Part shown: positions 16,481-24,738 of the stretch, in pieces | Layout: the number at the start of each line of letters is the position of its first letter | Position numbering within the stretch: the stretch's first letter is position 1 | From: CAVVWJ01 sp965652025 | Lineage (GTDB): Bacteria > Gemmatimonadota > Gemmatimonadetes > Gemmatimonadales > GWC2-71-9 | NCBI GenBank assembly: GCA_965652025.1 | Contig: CBFGTM010000001.1 | Coordinates: 1-64,000 of the forward strand | DNA: 64,000 nt | Direction of reading: 5' to 3' | Translations under genes and position numbers: made by a program | The notes under the pieces: model-generated | What the model was told of the DNA's origin: nothing | Database searches by the model: none | The model's input: the letters and a program-made list of their open reading frames with translations, nothing else

Positions 16481-18509
16481 ATGCCGTCTCCACGAATGGG
16501 GTCTCCTGCACTCGGGCCGGCTTGCGGCGGGTAAGAATGAGTACCCATTCTCGGGCAGATGCCAGCAGAACCAGCACCGTGACCACCATGAACACGACGG
16601 TGACGACCGCGTCCAGGCGATCGTTGAAGATGAGCCGTGCGCCCCTTCCGGCCTCCATGCTGCCGTCCGCAACCTGCTGAGCCACGGCCGCCGCGTGCGC
16701 CAGGAAGCCGAGCCGCGGATCCGCGGCAAACACCTTCTGCCAGCCGGCTGTGAGCGTGGCGGTAAGGAGCCAGCCCAGTGGAAGCAGGGTGACCCAGGCG
16801 TAGCGGGCCTTTCCGCTCTTGATGATCAACGTGGTGCCCACGCACAGCGCGACCGCTGCCAGCAGCTGGTTACTGATGCCGAAGAGGGGCCAAAGCGAGT
16901 TGATCCCTCCCAATGGGTCGAGGACGCCCTGCACCAGGAAGTATCCCCAACCCGCGACGATGAGCGCTGAGGCGAACACGATGCTGGGATACCAGGAAGT
17001 GCGGCCAAGCGGCCGCCAGACTTGGCCGGCCAGTTCCTGGAGCATGAAGCGGCCCACCCGGGTGCCGGTATCAACCGTAGTCAAGATGAAGAGAGCCTCG
17101 AACATGATGGCGAAGTGGTACCACAGCGCCATCAGTCCGGCGCCAAAAGCGTTGCTGAAGATGTGCGCCATCCCTACCGCCAATGATGGGGCACCGCCAG
17201 TTCGTCCCAGCAAGGTCTTTTCACCGACGTCTGTGGCCAGGCGGCTGATCTGTTCTGGTGTCACGGTAAACCCCCAGCCCCGGATCACCTCGGCCGCTGA
17301 GTGCACGCTCCCGCCCAGTGTCGCCAGAGGCGAGTTGATGGCGAAGTAGATGCCCGGCTCCAGCAGCGCCGCCGCACAGAGGGCCATCACTGCCACGAAC
17401 GATTCCATCAGCATCCCGCCGTAGCCGATCAGGCGGGCGTCGCTCTCCCGGGTCAGCATCTTGGGCGTGGTGCCGGAGGCAACCAGGGCGTGAAAGCCAC
17501 TGATGGCGCCGCAGGCAATGGTGATGAACGCAAAGGGAAAGAGCTTCCCCGCGAACACCGGTCCGGTCCCGTCCACGAATTGGGTAACCGCCGGCATCCG
17601 GAGGGGCGGGAGCACCAACAGAATTCCCAGGGCCAGCAGGAGGATGGTGCCGATCTTCATGAAGGTTGAGAGGTAGTCCCGGGGGCAAAGCAGCATCCAG
17701 ACCGGCAGCACGCTGGCGATGAAGCCGTAGGCGATCATGCCGTACGCAATGGTGAGCCCGGAGGCCGTGAAATACGGCGCCAGCGTGGGTGACTCGGCGA
17801 CGTGGCGCCCGGCAACTAGAGCCGCGAGCAGCAGCACGACTCCGATCGCCGACGCCTCGAGGGTGCGGCCGGGCCGCCAGGCCTTCATCCAGAACCCCAT
17901 CAGGATCGCGATGGGGATGGTGCAGAGGATAGTAAAGACTCCCCAGGGGCTGTCCTTCAGTGCATTGACGACCACCAGGGCCAGCACGGCCAGGAGAATG
18001 ACCATGATCGCCAACACCGCGACCATGGCGAGTAATCCGGTCAGCGGCCCGGTCTCCTCCTTGGCCATCTGACCCAACGACTTGCCGTCCCGCCGCATGG
18101 AGCCGAACAGGATCACAAAGTCCTGGACCGCCCCGCCGAGTACCACCCCGAAGACGAGCCAGATAGTACCCGGCAGGTAGCCGAACTGGGCTGCCAGGAC
18201 CGGGCCGACCAGAGGTCCGGCTCCGGCGATCGCGGCAAAGTGATGGCCAAACAGGACCCAGCGAGAAGTGGGAACGAAATCCCTGCCGTTGGCCAGCCGC
18301 TCGGCCGGGGTGGCGCGACGGTCGTTCAGCCCGAAGACCCGATCGGCCAGGAAGCGGCTATAGAAGCGATAGCCAATGAGATAAGTGCCGGCCGCAGCGA
18401 CAATCAACCAGGCCGCGCTGATGCTCTCGCCCCGGTGCAGAGCCAGGACCCCCCAGGCGATTGCCCCGGCGGCCGCAAGGATCAACCAGCCGATTTTTAT
18501 CCAGTGCAT
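16470..18509 (-). CDS. cstA: CstA-family pyruvate/peptide transporter
   Basis: 679 residues with about 16-18 hydrophobic segments. Family signatures include GRDFVPTSRWVLFGHHFAAI, AGAGPLVGPVLAAQFGYLPG and LVASGTTPKML. CstA was first described as a carbon-starvation peptide transporter; relatives carry pyruvate. The downstream ybdD partner supports the assignment. Start ATG 18509, with a TATAGC -10-like box ending 8 bases upstream and no Shine-Dalgarno sequence. Confidence 0.93.
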   Translation of the reverse strand: MHWIKIGWLILAAAGAIAWGVLALHRGESISAAWLIVAAAGTYLIGYRFYSRFLADRVFGLNDRRATPAERLANGRDFVPTSRWVLFGHHFAAIAGAGPLVGPVLAAQFGYLPGTIWLVFGVVLGGAVQDFVILFGSMRRDGKSLGQMAKEETGPLTGLLAMVAVLAIMVILLAVLALVVVNALKDSPWGVFTILCTIPIAILMGFWMKAWRPGRTLEASAIGVVLLLAALVAGRHVAESPTLAPYFTASGLTIAYGMIAYGFIASVLPVWMLLCPRDYLSTFMKIGTILLLALGILLVLPPLRMPAVTQFVDGTGPVFAGKLFPFAFITIACGAISGFHALVASGTTPKMLTRESDARLIGYGGMLMESFVAVMALCAAALLEPGIYFAINSPLATLGGSVHSAAEVIRGWGFTVTPEQISRLATDVGEKTLLGRTGGAPSLAVGMAHIFSNAFGAGLMALWYHFAIMFEALFILTTVDTGTRVGRFMLQELAGQVWRPLGRTSWYPSIVFASALIVAGWGYFLVQGVLDPLGGINSLWPLFGISNQLLAAVALCVGTTLIIKSGKARYAWVTLLPLGWLLTATLTAGWQKVFAADPRLGFLAHAAAVAQQVADGSMEAGRGARLIFNDRLDAVVTVVFMVVTVLVLLASAREWVLILTRRKPARVQETPFVETAYAG

Positions 18510-18517
18510 GGGACTAA

Positions 18518-18523
18518 GCTATA
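18518..18523 (-). promoter_or_regulatory. -10 box of cstA
   Basis: TATAGC on the minus strand, 8 bases before the cstA ATG. The -35 region is weak. This suggests a leaderless cstA mRNA. Confidence 0.35.
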
Positions 18524-18563
18524 TGTCACCCGGAGCGCAGCGAAGGGGCCAGAGTTGGAGTCC

Positions 18564-18592
18564 TTGCCCCTCCTTCAGACGCCCCGTACCTT
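18564..18592 (+). promoter_or_regulatory. Promoter of the dehydrogenase gene
   Basis: TTGCCC (18564-18569), a 17-base spacer and TACCTT (18587-18592), ending 8 bases before the ATG at 18601. No Shine-Dalgarno sequence is present, so the transcript is probably leaderless. Confidence 0.45.
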
Positions 18593-18600
18593 CGACTTCC

Positions 18601-19467
18601 ATGCCATTGCCACCATTCGGCTTCGGTCACCGGCCCTCATGGGAATATGAGGCGCCGGAAGGAGCCGGTGCCGCGCTCGCCGAACCCAAGCCCCAGCCCA
18701 TCACCAAGGGTTGGCGGGGGAAGGTTGTCATCGTGACCGGGGGAGCGACCGGGCTGGGCCGGCACATCTCCATGGAATTCGGCAGGCTGGGCTGTCACGT
18801 CGCATTCTGCTTCGTAACCATGCCGGGGCGGGACGTGAGCGAGCAGGCCCTCCTCACCGAGACCGCCCTCACCGGGATGGGGATTCAAGTCTATGCTCAC
18901 CGCTGTGATGTTCGGGACCGCAGTGCGGTCGAGCACTTCGTGGGTGAAACCAAGCAGCGGCTCGGCGGGGTGCATTTCCTGATCAACAATGCCGGCATTG
19001 CCAACGATGGAGCGCTCTGGCGGCTGTCGCAGGAAGCCTGGAATGAAGTGCTGGATACCAACGTCACCGGGGCTTTCAACTGTATCCGCGCGGTGGCTCC
19101 TATCTTTCGAAGCCAGCACTACGGGAAGATCGTCAGCGTGAGTGCCCACCAGGCGGATCGGCCTGGATTCGGGGTGGCCAATTACGCAGCGAGCAAGGCC
19201 GCGCTGCTCGGCCTCACCCGGGCAGCCGCGGTCGAGCTGGGGCCGGCCAACGTGAATGTCAACGCCGTCGCTCCCGGCTTCATTCGCACCGAACGGCTGG
19301 CCATGCTTCCGTCCGAGGTCATCGAGCGGGCCCGGAAGAGCTCCGTCCTCGGGCGAGTGGCTGAACCCGACGATGTCGCCCATGTCATCTCCTTCCTCTG
19401 CTCCGATTCCGCCCGACACATCACGGGACAGACCATAGTTGTTGACGGGGGCCTTTCCTTAGAGTGA
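18601..19467 (+). CDS. Short-chain dehydrogenase/reductase, FabG-like
   Basis: 288 residues. The classic SDR motifs are present: TGGATGLG (cofactor loop), NNAG, the catalytic Ser in VSVSAHQ and the Tyr/Lys pair in YAASK, followed by VNAVAPGFIRTERL. It most resembles 3-oxoacyl-ACP or acetoacetyl-CoA reductases. The cofactor loop does not settle NADH versus NADPH. An N-terminal tail of about 35 residues precedes the Rossmann fold. The start ATG 18601 is supported by the promoter geometry. It is followed by a heptamer element that begins within its last codons. Confidence 0.88.
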   Translation: MPLPPFGFGHRPSWEYEAPEGAGAALAEPKPQPITKGWRGKVVIVTGGATGLGRHISMEFGRLGCHVAFCFVTMPGRDVSEQALLTETALTGMGIQVYAHRCDVRDRSAVEHFVGETKQRLGGVHFLINNAGIANDGALWRLSQEAWNEVLDTNVTGAFNCIRAVAPIFRSQHYGKIVSVSAHQADRPGFGVANYAASKAALLGLTRAAAVELGPANVNVNAVAPGFIRTERLAMLPSEVIERARKSSVLGRVAEPDDVAHVISFLCSDSARHITGQTIVVDGGLSLE

Positions 19468-19561
19468 GAGTGAAGGTCAAGGGTGAAAAGTGAAAAGTGA
19501 AAAGTGAAGCGGAAGCCCATTCACTCTTCACTCTTCACCCTTTCCTTTTCACTTTTCACTG
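19462..19561. repeat. 100-bp inverted heptamer element
   Basis: The left arm contains GTGAAAA units at 7-base spacing (19483-19503) with degenerate units back to the dehydrogenase stop. The right arm contains TTCACTC/TTCACTT units (19520-19561). Only 9 bases separate the arms, so a long hairpin can form. The same family recurs, one arm only, at 39560-39594. Confidence 0.85.
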
Positions 19562-19581
19562 CCTCCGGTTTACGTTTTTGC

Positions 19582-20262
19582 ATGCCTTCAACCAATCGGA
19601 AGTTGTCTCCCGCGCTGTGCGTGGGATTGATTGCCCTGCTTGCCTGCCGGCTCAACGCTCAGGACGAATCCAAGCCCCAGCCGGAGGTCGGGTCCAAGCC
19701 CCAGCAGGAAGTGCGGCCTCTGGCGACCGGGCCACTGGCGGGGCAGACCATTGCCGTGCTTCCCCTTACCCTCGTGGTTGCCGATCCAGCGCTCGAATCC
19801 GACTCGCTCTATACCCGGTACCGGGCGCGGCCGGCCGGGCTGCTCCACGCCGACTCACTTCTGAATGAGGAAATCAAGTCGCGAAGCCCGGAGGTGAACT
19901 GGGTGTTCCCACCCAAACTGCGAAAGATCGCCCGACGATCCGCCGGCTTCGTGGGAGACCCCGATCAGATGGGCCAGGCCGTGTTGCGCTCACCCAACTT
20001 CAGCAAGGTTCCCGACCCGCTCCGGTCCTCGTTGCGTGGACTGGTGGCGCTGGTGGATGGACGGTTCGCGCTGGTGCCTGCGTCGTTGGGCTTCGGACCG
20101 GAGCCCAACGGGCAGATCCGGGCGGACCTCACGCTGGTGCTGGCCGACGCCCGCAGCGGCAAGATCCTGTGGCGGAGTCTGGCCTACGGACGGGGGACCT
20201 CGCCGGATCAGGCGCTGGACGCGGCGGTGGCCGCGGTGCTTCCCGTCTCCCAGGGTCCATGA
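19582..20262 (+). CDS. Conserved secreted or lipid-anchored protein, unknown function
   Basis: 226 residues from ATG 19582. The N-terminus LSPALCVGLIALLACRLNAQ is either a lipoprotein signal (lipobox LLAC) or an ordinary signal peptide cut after NAQ. A Pro/Lys/Gln-rich linker with a repeated SKPQ motif follows. The C-terminal half, with VALVDGRFALVPASLGF and LTLVLADARSGKILWRSLAYG, resembles periplasmic proteins that report on secretion or envelope assembly, but I cannot name the family. It overlaps the isocitrate dehydrogenase start by four bases. Confidence 0.6.
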   Translation: MPSTNRKLSPALCVGLIALLACRLNAQDESKPQPEVGSKPQQEVRPLATGPLAGQTIAVLPLTLVVADPALESDSLYTRYRARPAGLLHADSLLNEEIKSRSPEVNWVFPPKLRKIARRSAGFVGDPDQMGQAVLRSPNFSKVPDPLRSSLRGLVALVDGRFALVPASLGFGPEPNGQIRADLTLVLADARSGKILWRSLAYGRGTSPDQALDAAVAAVLPVSQGP

Positions 20263-21278
20263 CCTACGATGTAACACTCATCCCCGGCGATGGCATCGGG
20301 CCGGAGATCACTGCCCAGACGCTGAAGGTCCTCCAAGCCACTGGGCTCCGCTTCAATTGGGACGAAGAGCTGGCCGGGATGGCAGCGGTCGAGGCGACCG
20401 GCACACCGCTTCCCGATGCCACCGTCGAGAGCATCCGCAAGAACGCCCTGGCCCTCAAGGGACCGCTCACCACCCCGGTGGGCAGTGGCTTTCGCTCGGT
20501 CAACGTCGGACTGCGAAAGGAATTCGAGCTGTTCGCCAACATTCGTCCGGCTCGCACAATCGTGCCGGGGGGGCGGTTCGAGAACGTCGATATCGTGCTG
20601 GTACGGGAGAACCTGGAGGGGCTCTACATCGGGGTGGAGCATTTCGTCGCCATCGGCGACGATCCCAGAGCGGTGGGCGAGTCGATGGCCATCGTCACCC
20701 GGCGAGGCTGCGAGCGGATCATCCGCTACGCCTTCGAGTACGCCCTCAAGCACAACCGGCGCAAGGTCACCATCGTCCACAAGGCTAACATTCTCAAGAT
20801 GGTGAGCGGACTGTTCCTGGAAGTGGGCCGGACCGTCGCGAAGGAGTACGAGGGCCGCATCGAATCCAACGACATGATCGTCGACAATACCGCCATGCAG
20901 CTGGTGCTGCGGCCGGAGCAGTTCGACGTGATGGTCACGACCAACATGTTCGGTGACATCCTGAGCGACGAGGTATCCGGTCTGGTGGGCGGACTGGGCC
21001 TAGCTCCGGGAGCCAACATCGGCACCAAGGCGGCGATTTTCGAGGCGGTGCACGGGAGCGCGCCGGATATCGCGGGGAAGGGCATCGCCAACCCATCGGC
21101 CCAGATGTTCGCCGCCGCGATGATGCTGGATCACCTGGGCGAGCTGGACCGGGCCGAGCGGGTCCGCCACGCCATCATTACCACGATAGTGAAAGACGGA
21201 ATCCGCACCCGCGATCTCGGGGGGACCGCCTCCACTGAAGAGTTTGGCAATGCAGTGGCTAACCGGGCTGCTGCCTGA
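20259..21278 (+). CDS. Isocitrate dehydrogenase, NAD-type
   Basis: 339 residues of the isocitrate/isopropylmalate dehydrogenase family. The opening VTLIPGDGIGPEI and the substrate segment TPVGSGFRSVNVGLRKEFEL, with the Ser and Arg residues seen in isocitrate enzymes, favour isocitrate over isopropylmalate. The cofactor region HGSAPDIAGKGIANP has Asp-Ile where NADP enzymes have Lys-Tyr, pointing to NAD+. The metal-site motif TTNMFGDILSDE is intact. It starts at ATG 20259 inside the preceding stop. TCA-cycle role inferred. Confidence 0.88.
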   Translation: MTYDVTLIPGDGIGPEITAQTLKVLQATGLRFNWDEELAGMAAVEATGTPLPDATVESIRKNALALKGPLTTPVGSGFRSVNVGLRKEFELFANIRPARTIVPGGRFENVDIVLVRENLEGLYIGVEHFVAIGDDPRAVGESMAIVTRRGCERIIRYAFEYALKHNRRKVTIVHKANILKMVSGLFLEVGRTVAKEYEGRIESNDMIVDNTAMQLVLRPEQFDVMVTTNMFGDILSDEVSGLVGGLGLAPGANIGTKAAIFEAVHGSAPDIAGKGIANPSAQMFAAAMMLDHLGELDRAERVRHAIITTIVKDGIRTRDLGGTASTEEFGNAVANRAAA

Positions 21279-21543
21279 GGTCCCCTGCGTTCGCTGCCAA
21301 CGCCGGATCCGGGGACTCGGCTGGGGCGAGCTGTGTCCCGACTGCCGGGCGGAGCGGAAGCGGCGTGCAAGCCGACTGGCCAGCCGCATCTCCCTTGGCG
21401 CGACGGTGCTGATGGCGGCATACGTCGCGCTTCGCGTGCCCGCGGCTCCCATGGCGCGGCTCTACGGCGCCATCGCGGTCCTGGCCACCTACATCATCGT
21501 GCGCCGGATCGCCACTCTCGTGGCCATGGAGTATCTGAAATGA
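21250..21543 (+). CDS. Small zinc-ribbon membrane protein
   Basis: About 97 residues. Two CxxC pairs (PCVRCQ and LCPDCR) form a probable zinc ribbon near the N-terminus, followed by two membrane helices (ISLGATVLMAAYVALRV and LYGAIAVLATYIIV). It overlaps the end of the dehydrogenase gene, starting at ATG 21250 or TTG 21244. No function is known; proteins of this layout may be membrane-tethered regulators. Confidence 0.6.
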   Translation: MQWLTGLLPEVPCVRCQRRIRGLGWGELCPDCRAERKRRASRLASRISLGATVLMAAYVALRVPAAPMARLYGAIAVLATYIIVRRIATLVAMEYLK

Positions 21544-23027
21544 AAGACGGAAAGCGGGGAAGACGGGAAGCGGGGAAGTTCGCTGGGGATATGGGGCAGC
21601 GGGGGAGCAAACTGGTTGGTGCGCGTGAATACAGTGCATGGCTGCGAGTCACTGCCATTCTAATTGGTTTTGCCTCGCCGCTTCCCATCATCCCCGCTTC
21701 CCCGCTACCAGCCCAGACCTCACTGACCATTTACAATGATGGCCGCGTACTGATGCGCCGCTCGGTCCAGGCCAATGTCCCCAAAGGGGCATCTACTCAG
21801 CGGCTCTCCCTTGGCGCGCTCGACCCGTCCACCATTTTTTCGCTCGACCCGGATGTGACCCTGGACCGGGTGTCGTATGACGGTGCGGTGGATGAGGCGA
21901 GTGTGCTGCGGCGCTCGGTGGGAAAGCGGCTGGTATTTCGTCTGAGCGACCCTCGGGACACCGTAAGCGCCCTGGTCCTCGGCGTGGATCCGCTGCGGCT
22001 ACAGCTACCGGACGGCCGGATCAGCTTTACGGCGCCGGGGCTGGCCCTGTACCCCAGCGATGTCGTAGTGGTCGAGCCAACTGCGGTACTCACGCTCCGC
22101 AGCGATCGAGGCCAGGACCAACTTCGGCTGGGCTATTTCACCAGCGGCGCCTCCTGGCAAGCCAGCTATCAGGTGGTCTTGGGACGGGAGGATGCCCGGG
22201 TCACCGGCATGGCGGTTCTGCCGTCGGAATCGCTTCGGGCCGAGAACGCGGAGATTCACCTGCTGGCGGGAGCGGTGGGGCGGGCCCAGCCGCCAGGCAT
22301 GCCGCCGCAGCCGCTGATGCGGAAGGAGATGCGCGCCGCCGCCGATGCCATGCAGGTGAGCGAAGTGGCAGTCGAGCAGCGGGTGGGCGAGTTCCATCTC
22401 TATTCTCTGCCGGGCCGCAATACGCTGCTGCCGGGCCAGACCACCTCGGTGTCGCTCTTCGACCCCGCCCAGGTCAAGTACGAGCACAACTACATCGTTC
22501 ATGGTGACGTGCCTTACTGGGGGTTCCTGCCCCAGCAGGGCGAGCAGGTGGATGTTCCGGTCGAGATCACTTACACCCTCAAGCGGCCACGCAAGACCAG
22601 CTTTGGAGACCGGCCCCTGCCCGGCGGCGTGGCCCGGGTCTATCAGCGGGACAGCGCCGGCGGGTTGCAATTGGTGGGAGAAGCCGCGACGGAGCATACC
22701 GCGCCGGGCAACGATCTCGAGCTCAAGGCAGGGAATGCCTTCGATATCACTGCCCGCCGGGTGCAGACCAGCTACGTGACTCGGCGGGACAGCACCAAGG
22801 CGCGAGGGGTGCACACTGTTGCTACCGCAGACTATCGGGTCACCTTGAAGAACGCGCTTGATACCGCGGTGACCGTCGCTGTTCAGGAGGAGAGGGCGGG
22901 CGAATGGAGCGTGGTGTCGAGCTCGGTGCCGGCGGAGAAGGTCTCGTCTACCATTACCCGCTTTCGGGTGCGGGTACCCGTACGCGGGGAAGCAGTGCTG
23001 AATTATCGGATTCGTGTGATATGGTAA
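21540..23027 (+). CDS. DUF4139-type secreted protein
   Basis: About 495 residues from ATG 21540. The DUF4139-like body includes LTIYNDGRVLMRRSV near the N-terminus and a beta-rich C-terminus with NALDTAVTVAVQEE. The N-terminal signal region (VTAILIGFASPLPIIPASPL, ending PAQ) is partly encoded by an inverted octamer element, and the first 25 residues are low-complexity Gly/Lys/Arg from the same element. The true start is therefore uncertain. Function unknown; related proteins are periplasmic or surface. Confidence 0.7.
   Translation: MKDGKRGRREAGKFAGDMGQRGSKLVGAREYSAWLRVTAILIGFASPLPIIPASPLPAQTSLTIYNDGRVLMRRSVQANVPKGASTQRLSLGALDPSTIFSLDPDVTLDRVSYDGAVDEASVLRRSVGKRLVFRLSDPRDTVSALVLGVDPLRLQLPDGRISFTAPGLALYPSDVVVVEPTAVLTLRSDRGQDQLRLGYFTSGASWQASYQVVLGREDARVTGMAVLPSESLRAENAEIHLLAGAVGRAQPPGMPPQPLMRKEMRAAADAMQVSEVAVEQRVGEFHLYSLPGRNTLLPGQTTSVSLFDPAQVKYEHNYIVHGDVPYWGFLPQQGEQVDVPVEITYTLKRPRKTSFGDRPLPGGVARVYQRDSAGGLQLVGEAATEHTAPGNDLELKAGNAFDITARRVQTSYVTRRDSTKARGVHTVATADYRVTLKNALDTAVTVAVQEERAGEWSVVSSSVPAEKVSSTITRFRVRVPVRGEAVLNYRIRVIW
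21549..21710. repeat. Inverted octamer element overlapping a gene start
   Basis: The left arm has GGGAAGCG-type units at 8-base spacing (21549-21580). The right arm has CGCTTCCC units (21679-21686, 21695-21702) with degenerate ones between. The whole element falls inside the predicted 5' coding part of the DUF4139 gene. Confidence 0.7.
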
Positions 23028-23043
23028 ACATGACAGACCCACG

Positions 23044-23910
23044 ATGACCTTGCCCGTCACCATTGTTCATCTGTCTGATCTTCACTTCGGCGGCTTCGCC
23101 GACCTCAAGCAGATCGAAGCTCTGGAGGCGTTTCTTCCCTCGCTCAATGCGACGGCGCTGGTGGTGTCCGGTGATCTGAGCCAGCGGGCCCGCCATGGGG
23201 AATTTCAGGCGGCGCACGTCTTCCTGTATCGGCTGAGGATGAAGATTCCAGCGCTGATCGTCCCAGGCAATCACGACGTCGAGTGGTGGAAGAGCCCGTT
23301 CGGGCTGCTGGGCGAGAAGAGAAAGTTCGCCAAGTACCTGCGCTACTACGGAGAGCTGCGCCCCACGCTGGAGGTGCCCGGCGCCCTCATCGCCGGCGCG
23401 GTGAGTGGCTACGGACTGGCGTTGGGCTCGCTCACCTGGAATGTGCGGGACATCGCGGTGAAGGGGCACCTGCCCCGCTCCGAGACCAAGCGGATCAAGA
23501 AGGTCTTTGCCCAGACCGCGCCCGATCTGGCCAGGGTACTGGTGGTGCATCACAACGTCCTGGCCGGCGGAACCGGGCGGATGGGGTTGGCCCGCTGGCG
23601 CTCGGCCCACAAGCGACTCCTCGACACCGGGGCCGACGTAATTCTCTGCGGCCACGATCACTACGAGGGCGCCGGTCAGATCGAGGGTGGAGTGGCGGTC
23701 AGCACCTCGGGGACCCATAGCTACCGGCAGCGGGGCGGGCGGCCATCGGTCTTCAACCTGGTGACCATCGACGATCAGTCGGTTCACATCCAGCACTTTC
23801 GCTGGGTTTCCGAAAACCTCCAGTTCATTCCCTCGGACAAGTTCTCCTTCGCCCGCAAGGGTGCGCCCAAGGTAGCGGTGTCGATTGCTGGTGGGGATCA
23901 GGGGTTGTGA
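23044..23910 (+). CDS. Calcineurin-like metallophosphoesterase
   Basis: 288 residues with all five phosphoesterase blocks: SDLHFGG, SGDLS, PGNHD, VHHN and CGHDH, giving a two-metal active site. No signal peptide is seen, so a cytoplasmic enzyme is likely. The substrate could be a cyclic nucleotide, nucleic acid or phosphoprotein and cannot be told from the motifs. It is 16 bases downstream of the DUF4139 gene and followed by an octamer array. Confidence 0.88.
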   Translation: MTLPVTIVHLSDLHFGGFADLKQIEALEAFLPSLNATALVVSGDLSQRARHGEFQAAHVFLYRLRMKIPALIVPGNHDVEWWKSPFGLLGEKRKFAKYLRYYGELRPTLEVPGALIAGAVSGYGLALGSLTWNVRDIAVKGHLPRSETKRIKKVFAQTAPDLARVLVVHHNVLAGGTGRMGLARWRSAHKRLLDTGADVILCGHDHYEGAGQIEGGVAVSTSGTHSYRQRGGRPSVFNLVTIDDQSVHIQHFRWVSENLQFIPSDKFSFARKGAPKVAVSIAGGDQGL

Positions 23911-23913
23911 GGG

Positions 23914-23945
23914 CGGGTAAGGGGGTAAGTGGGTAAGCCGGTATG
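23914..23945. repeat. CGGGTAAG octamers
   Basis: Four units, CGGGTAAG, GGGGTAAG, TGGGTAAG and CCGGTATG, at 8-base spacing, filling the gap before the SprT-like gene. No inverted partner nearby. Confidence 0.75.
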
Positions 23946-24680
23946 GGAGACCCTGTGCTGAGCGCAACGAAGGATCAATGTTTCCTATTTGAGGATTGTC
24001 TGCCGGAACGGCTGGTGGCGCTCGGCTTAAAGAATGTCGAACGCGTCGTCACCCACGCCAATCAGACGGTCATGTTGAGCCTGAGCCGCCGAGTGCTGCG
24101 GATCCACCGGGGCTACGCGTTTGCGCCGGATGGAGTGCTCAAGGCAGTGGTTCGGTTTCTCAATCCCAGGGTGCCGCGGTCCCTCCGCCGAGTGGCTGAG
24201 CGGGAATTCCTGGCGTTTCCGGTCCAGGCGTATGCGCCGTCCGCTGCCAAGCCGCGAAAACCCGAAGCGGCCCGGCCGGGCGATGTGCGCCTGCTCCACC
24301 GCCTGGAAACGCTTCACCGGGAGCTGAACCAGCGTCACTTCGGCGGGCAACTATCCGAGATCCCGATCCGGCTCTCCAGCCGAATGAAGCGCCGACTGGG
24401 TGAGCTGTCGGTCGACGGCAGAACGGGACAGGCTGCCGAGATTGCCCTGAGCCGGCGGCATATCGATCGCCATCCCTGGGCCGAAGTCGAGCACACCATG
24501 CTCCACGAGATGGTGCATCAGTGGCAGGCAGAGAACGGCTTCCCGGTTGACCATCGAGCGCACTTTCGGAGGAAGGCGCAGGAGGTCGGAGTCCTGCCGC
24601 AGGCCCAGCGCCAGGTGGATTTCAGCCGGTTTCTGGCGTCTGCATCCGCTACTGAGGATGACCTCAGACTGACCGACTGA
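23943..24680 (+). CDS. SprT-like zinc metallopeptidase-domain protein
   Basis: 245 residues. The SprT-like core is in the C-terminal half: LETLHRELNQRHFGGQL, then TMLHEMVHQWQ (HExxH zinc site), then HRAHFRRKAQEVGV. The N-terminal 110 residues are not recognised. Part of the predicted start region (VLSATKD) comes from a degenerate REP-like sequence, so the real start could be later. SprT-like proteases act on DNA-protein crosslinks in eukaryotes; the bacterial role is unclear. Confidence 0.75.
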   Translation: MGDPVLSATKDQCFLFEDCLPERLVALGLKNVERVVTHANQTVMLSLSRRVLRIHRGYAFAPDGVLKAVVRFLNPRVPRSLRRVAEREFLAFPVQAYAPSAAKPRKPEAARPGDVRLLHRLETLHRELNQRHFGGQLSEIPIRLSSRMKRRLGELSVDGRTGQAAEIALSRRHIDRHPWAEVEHTMLHEMVHQWQAENGFPVDHRAHFRRKAQEVGVLPQAQRQVDFSRFLASASATEDDLRLTD

Positions 24681-24738
24681 CCGCCCTTCCGCCTGTTATA
24701 TTCCCGCAAACACCTACTCCACCTGCTCGAGGCACCTG

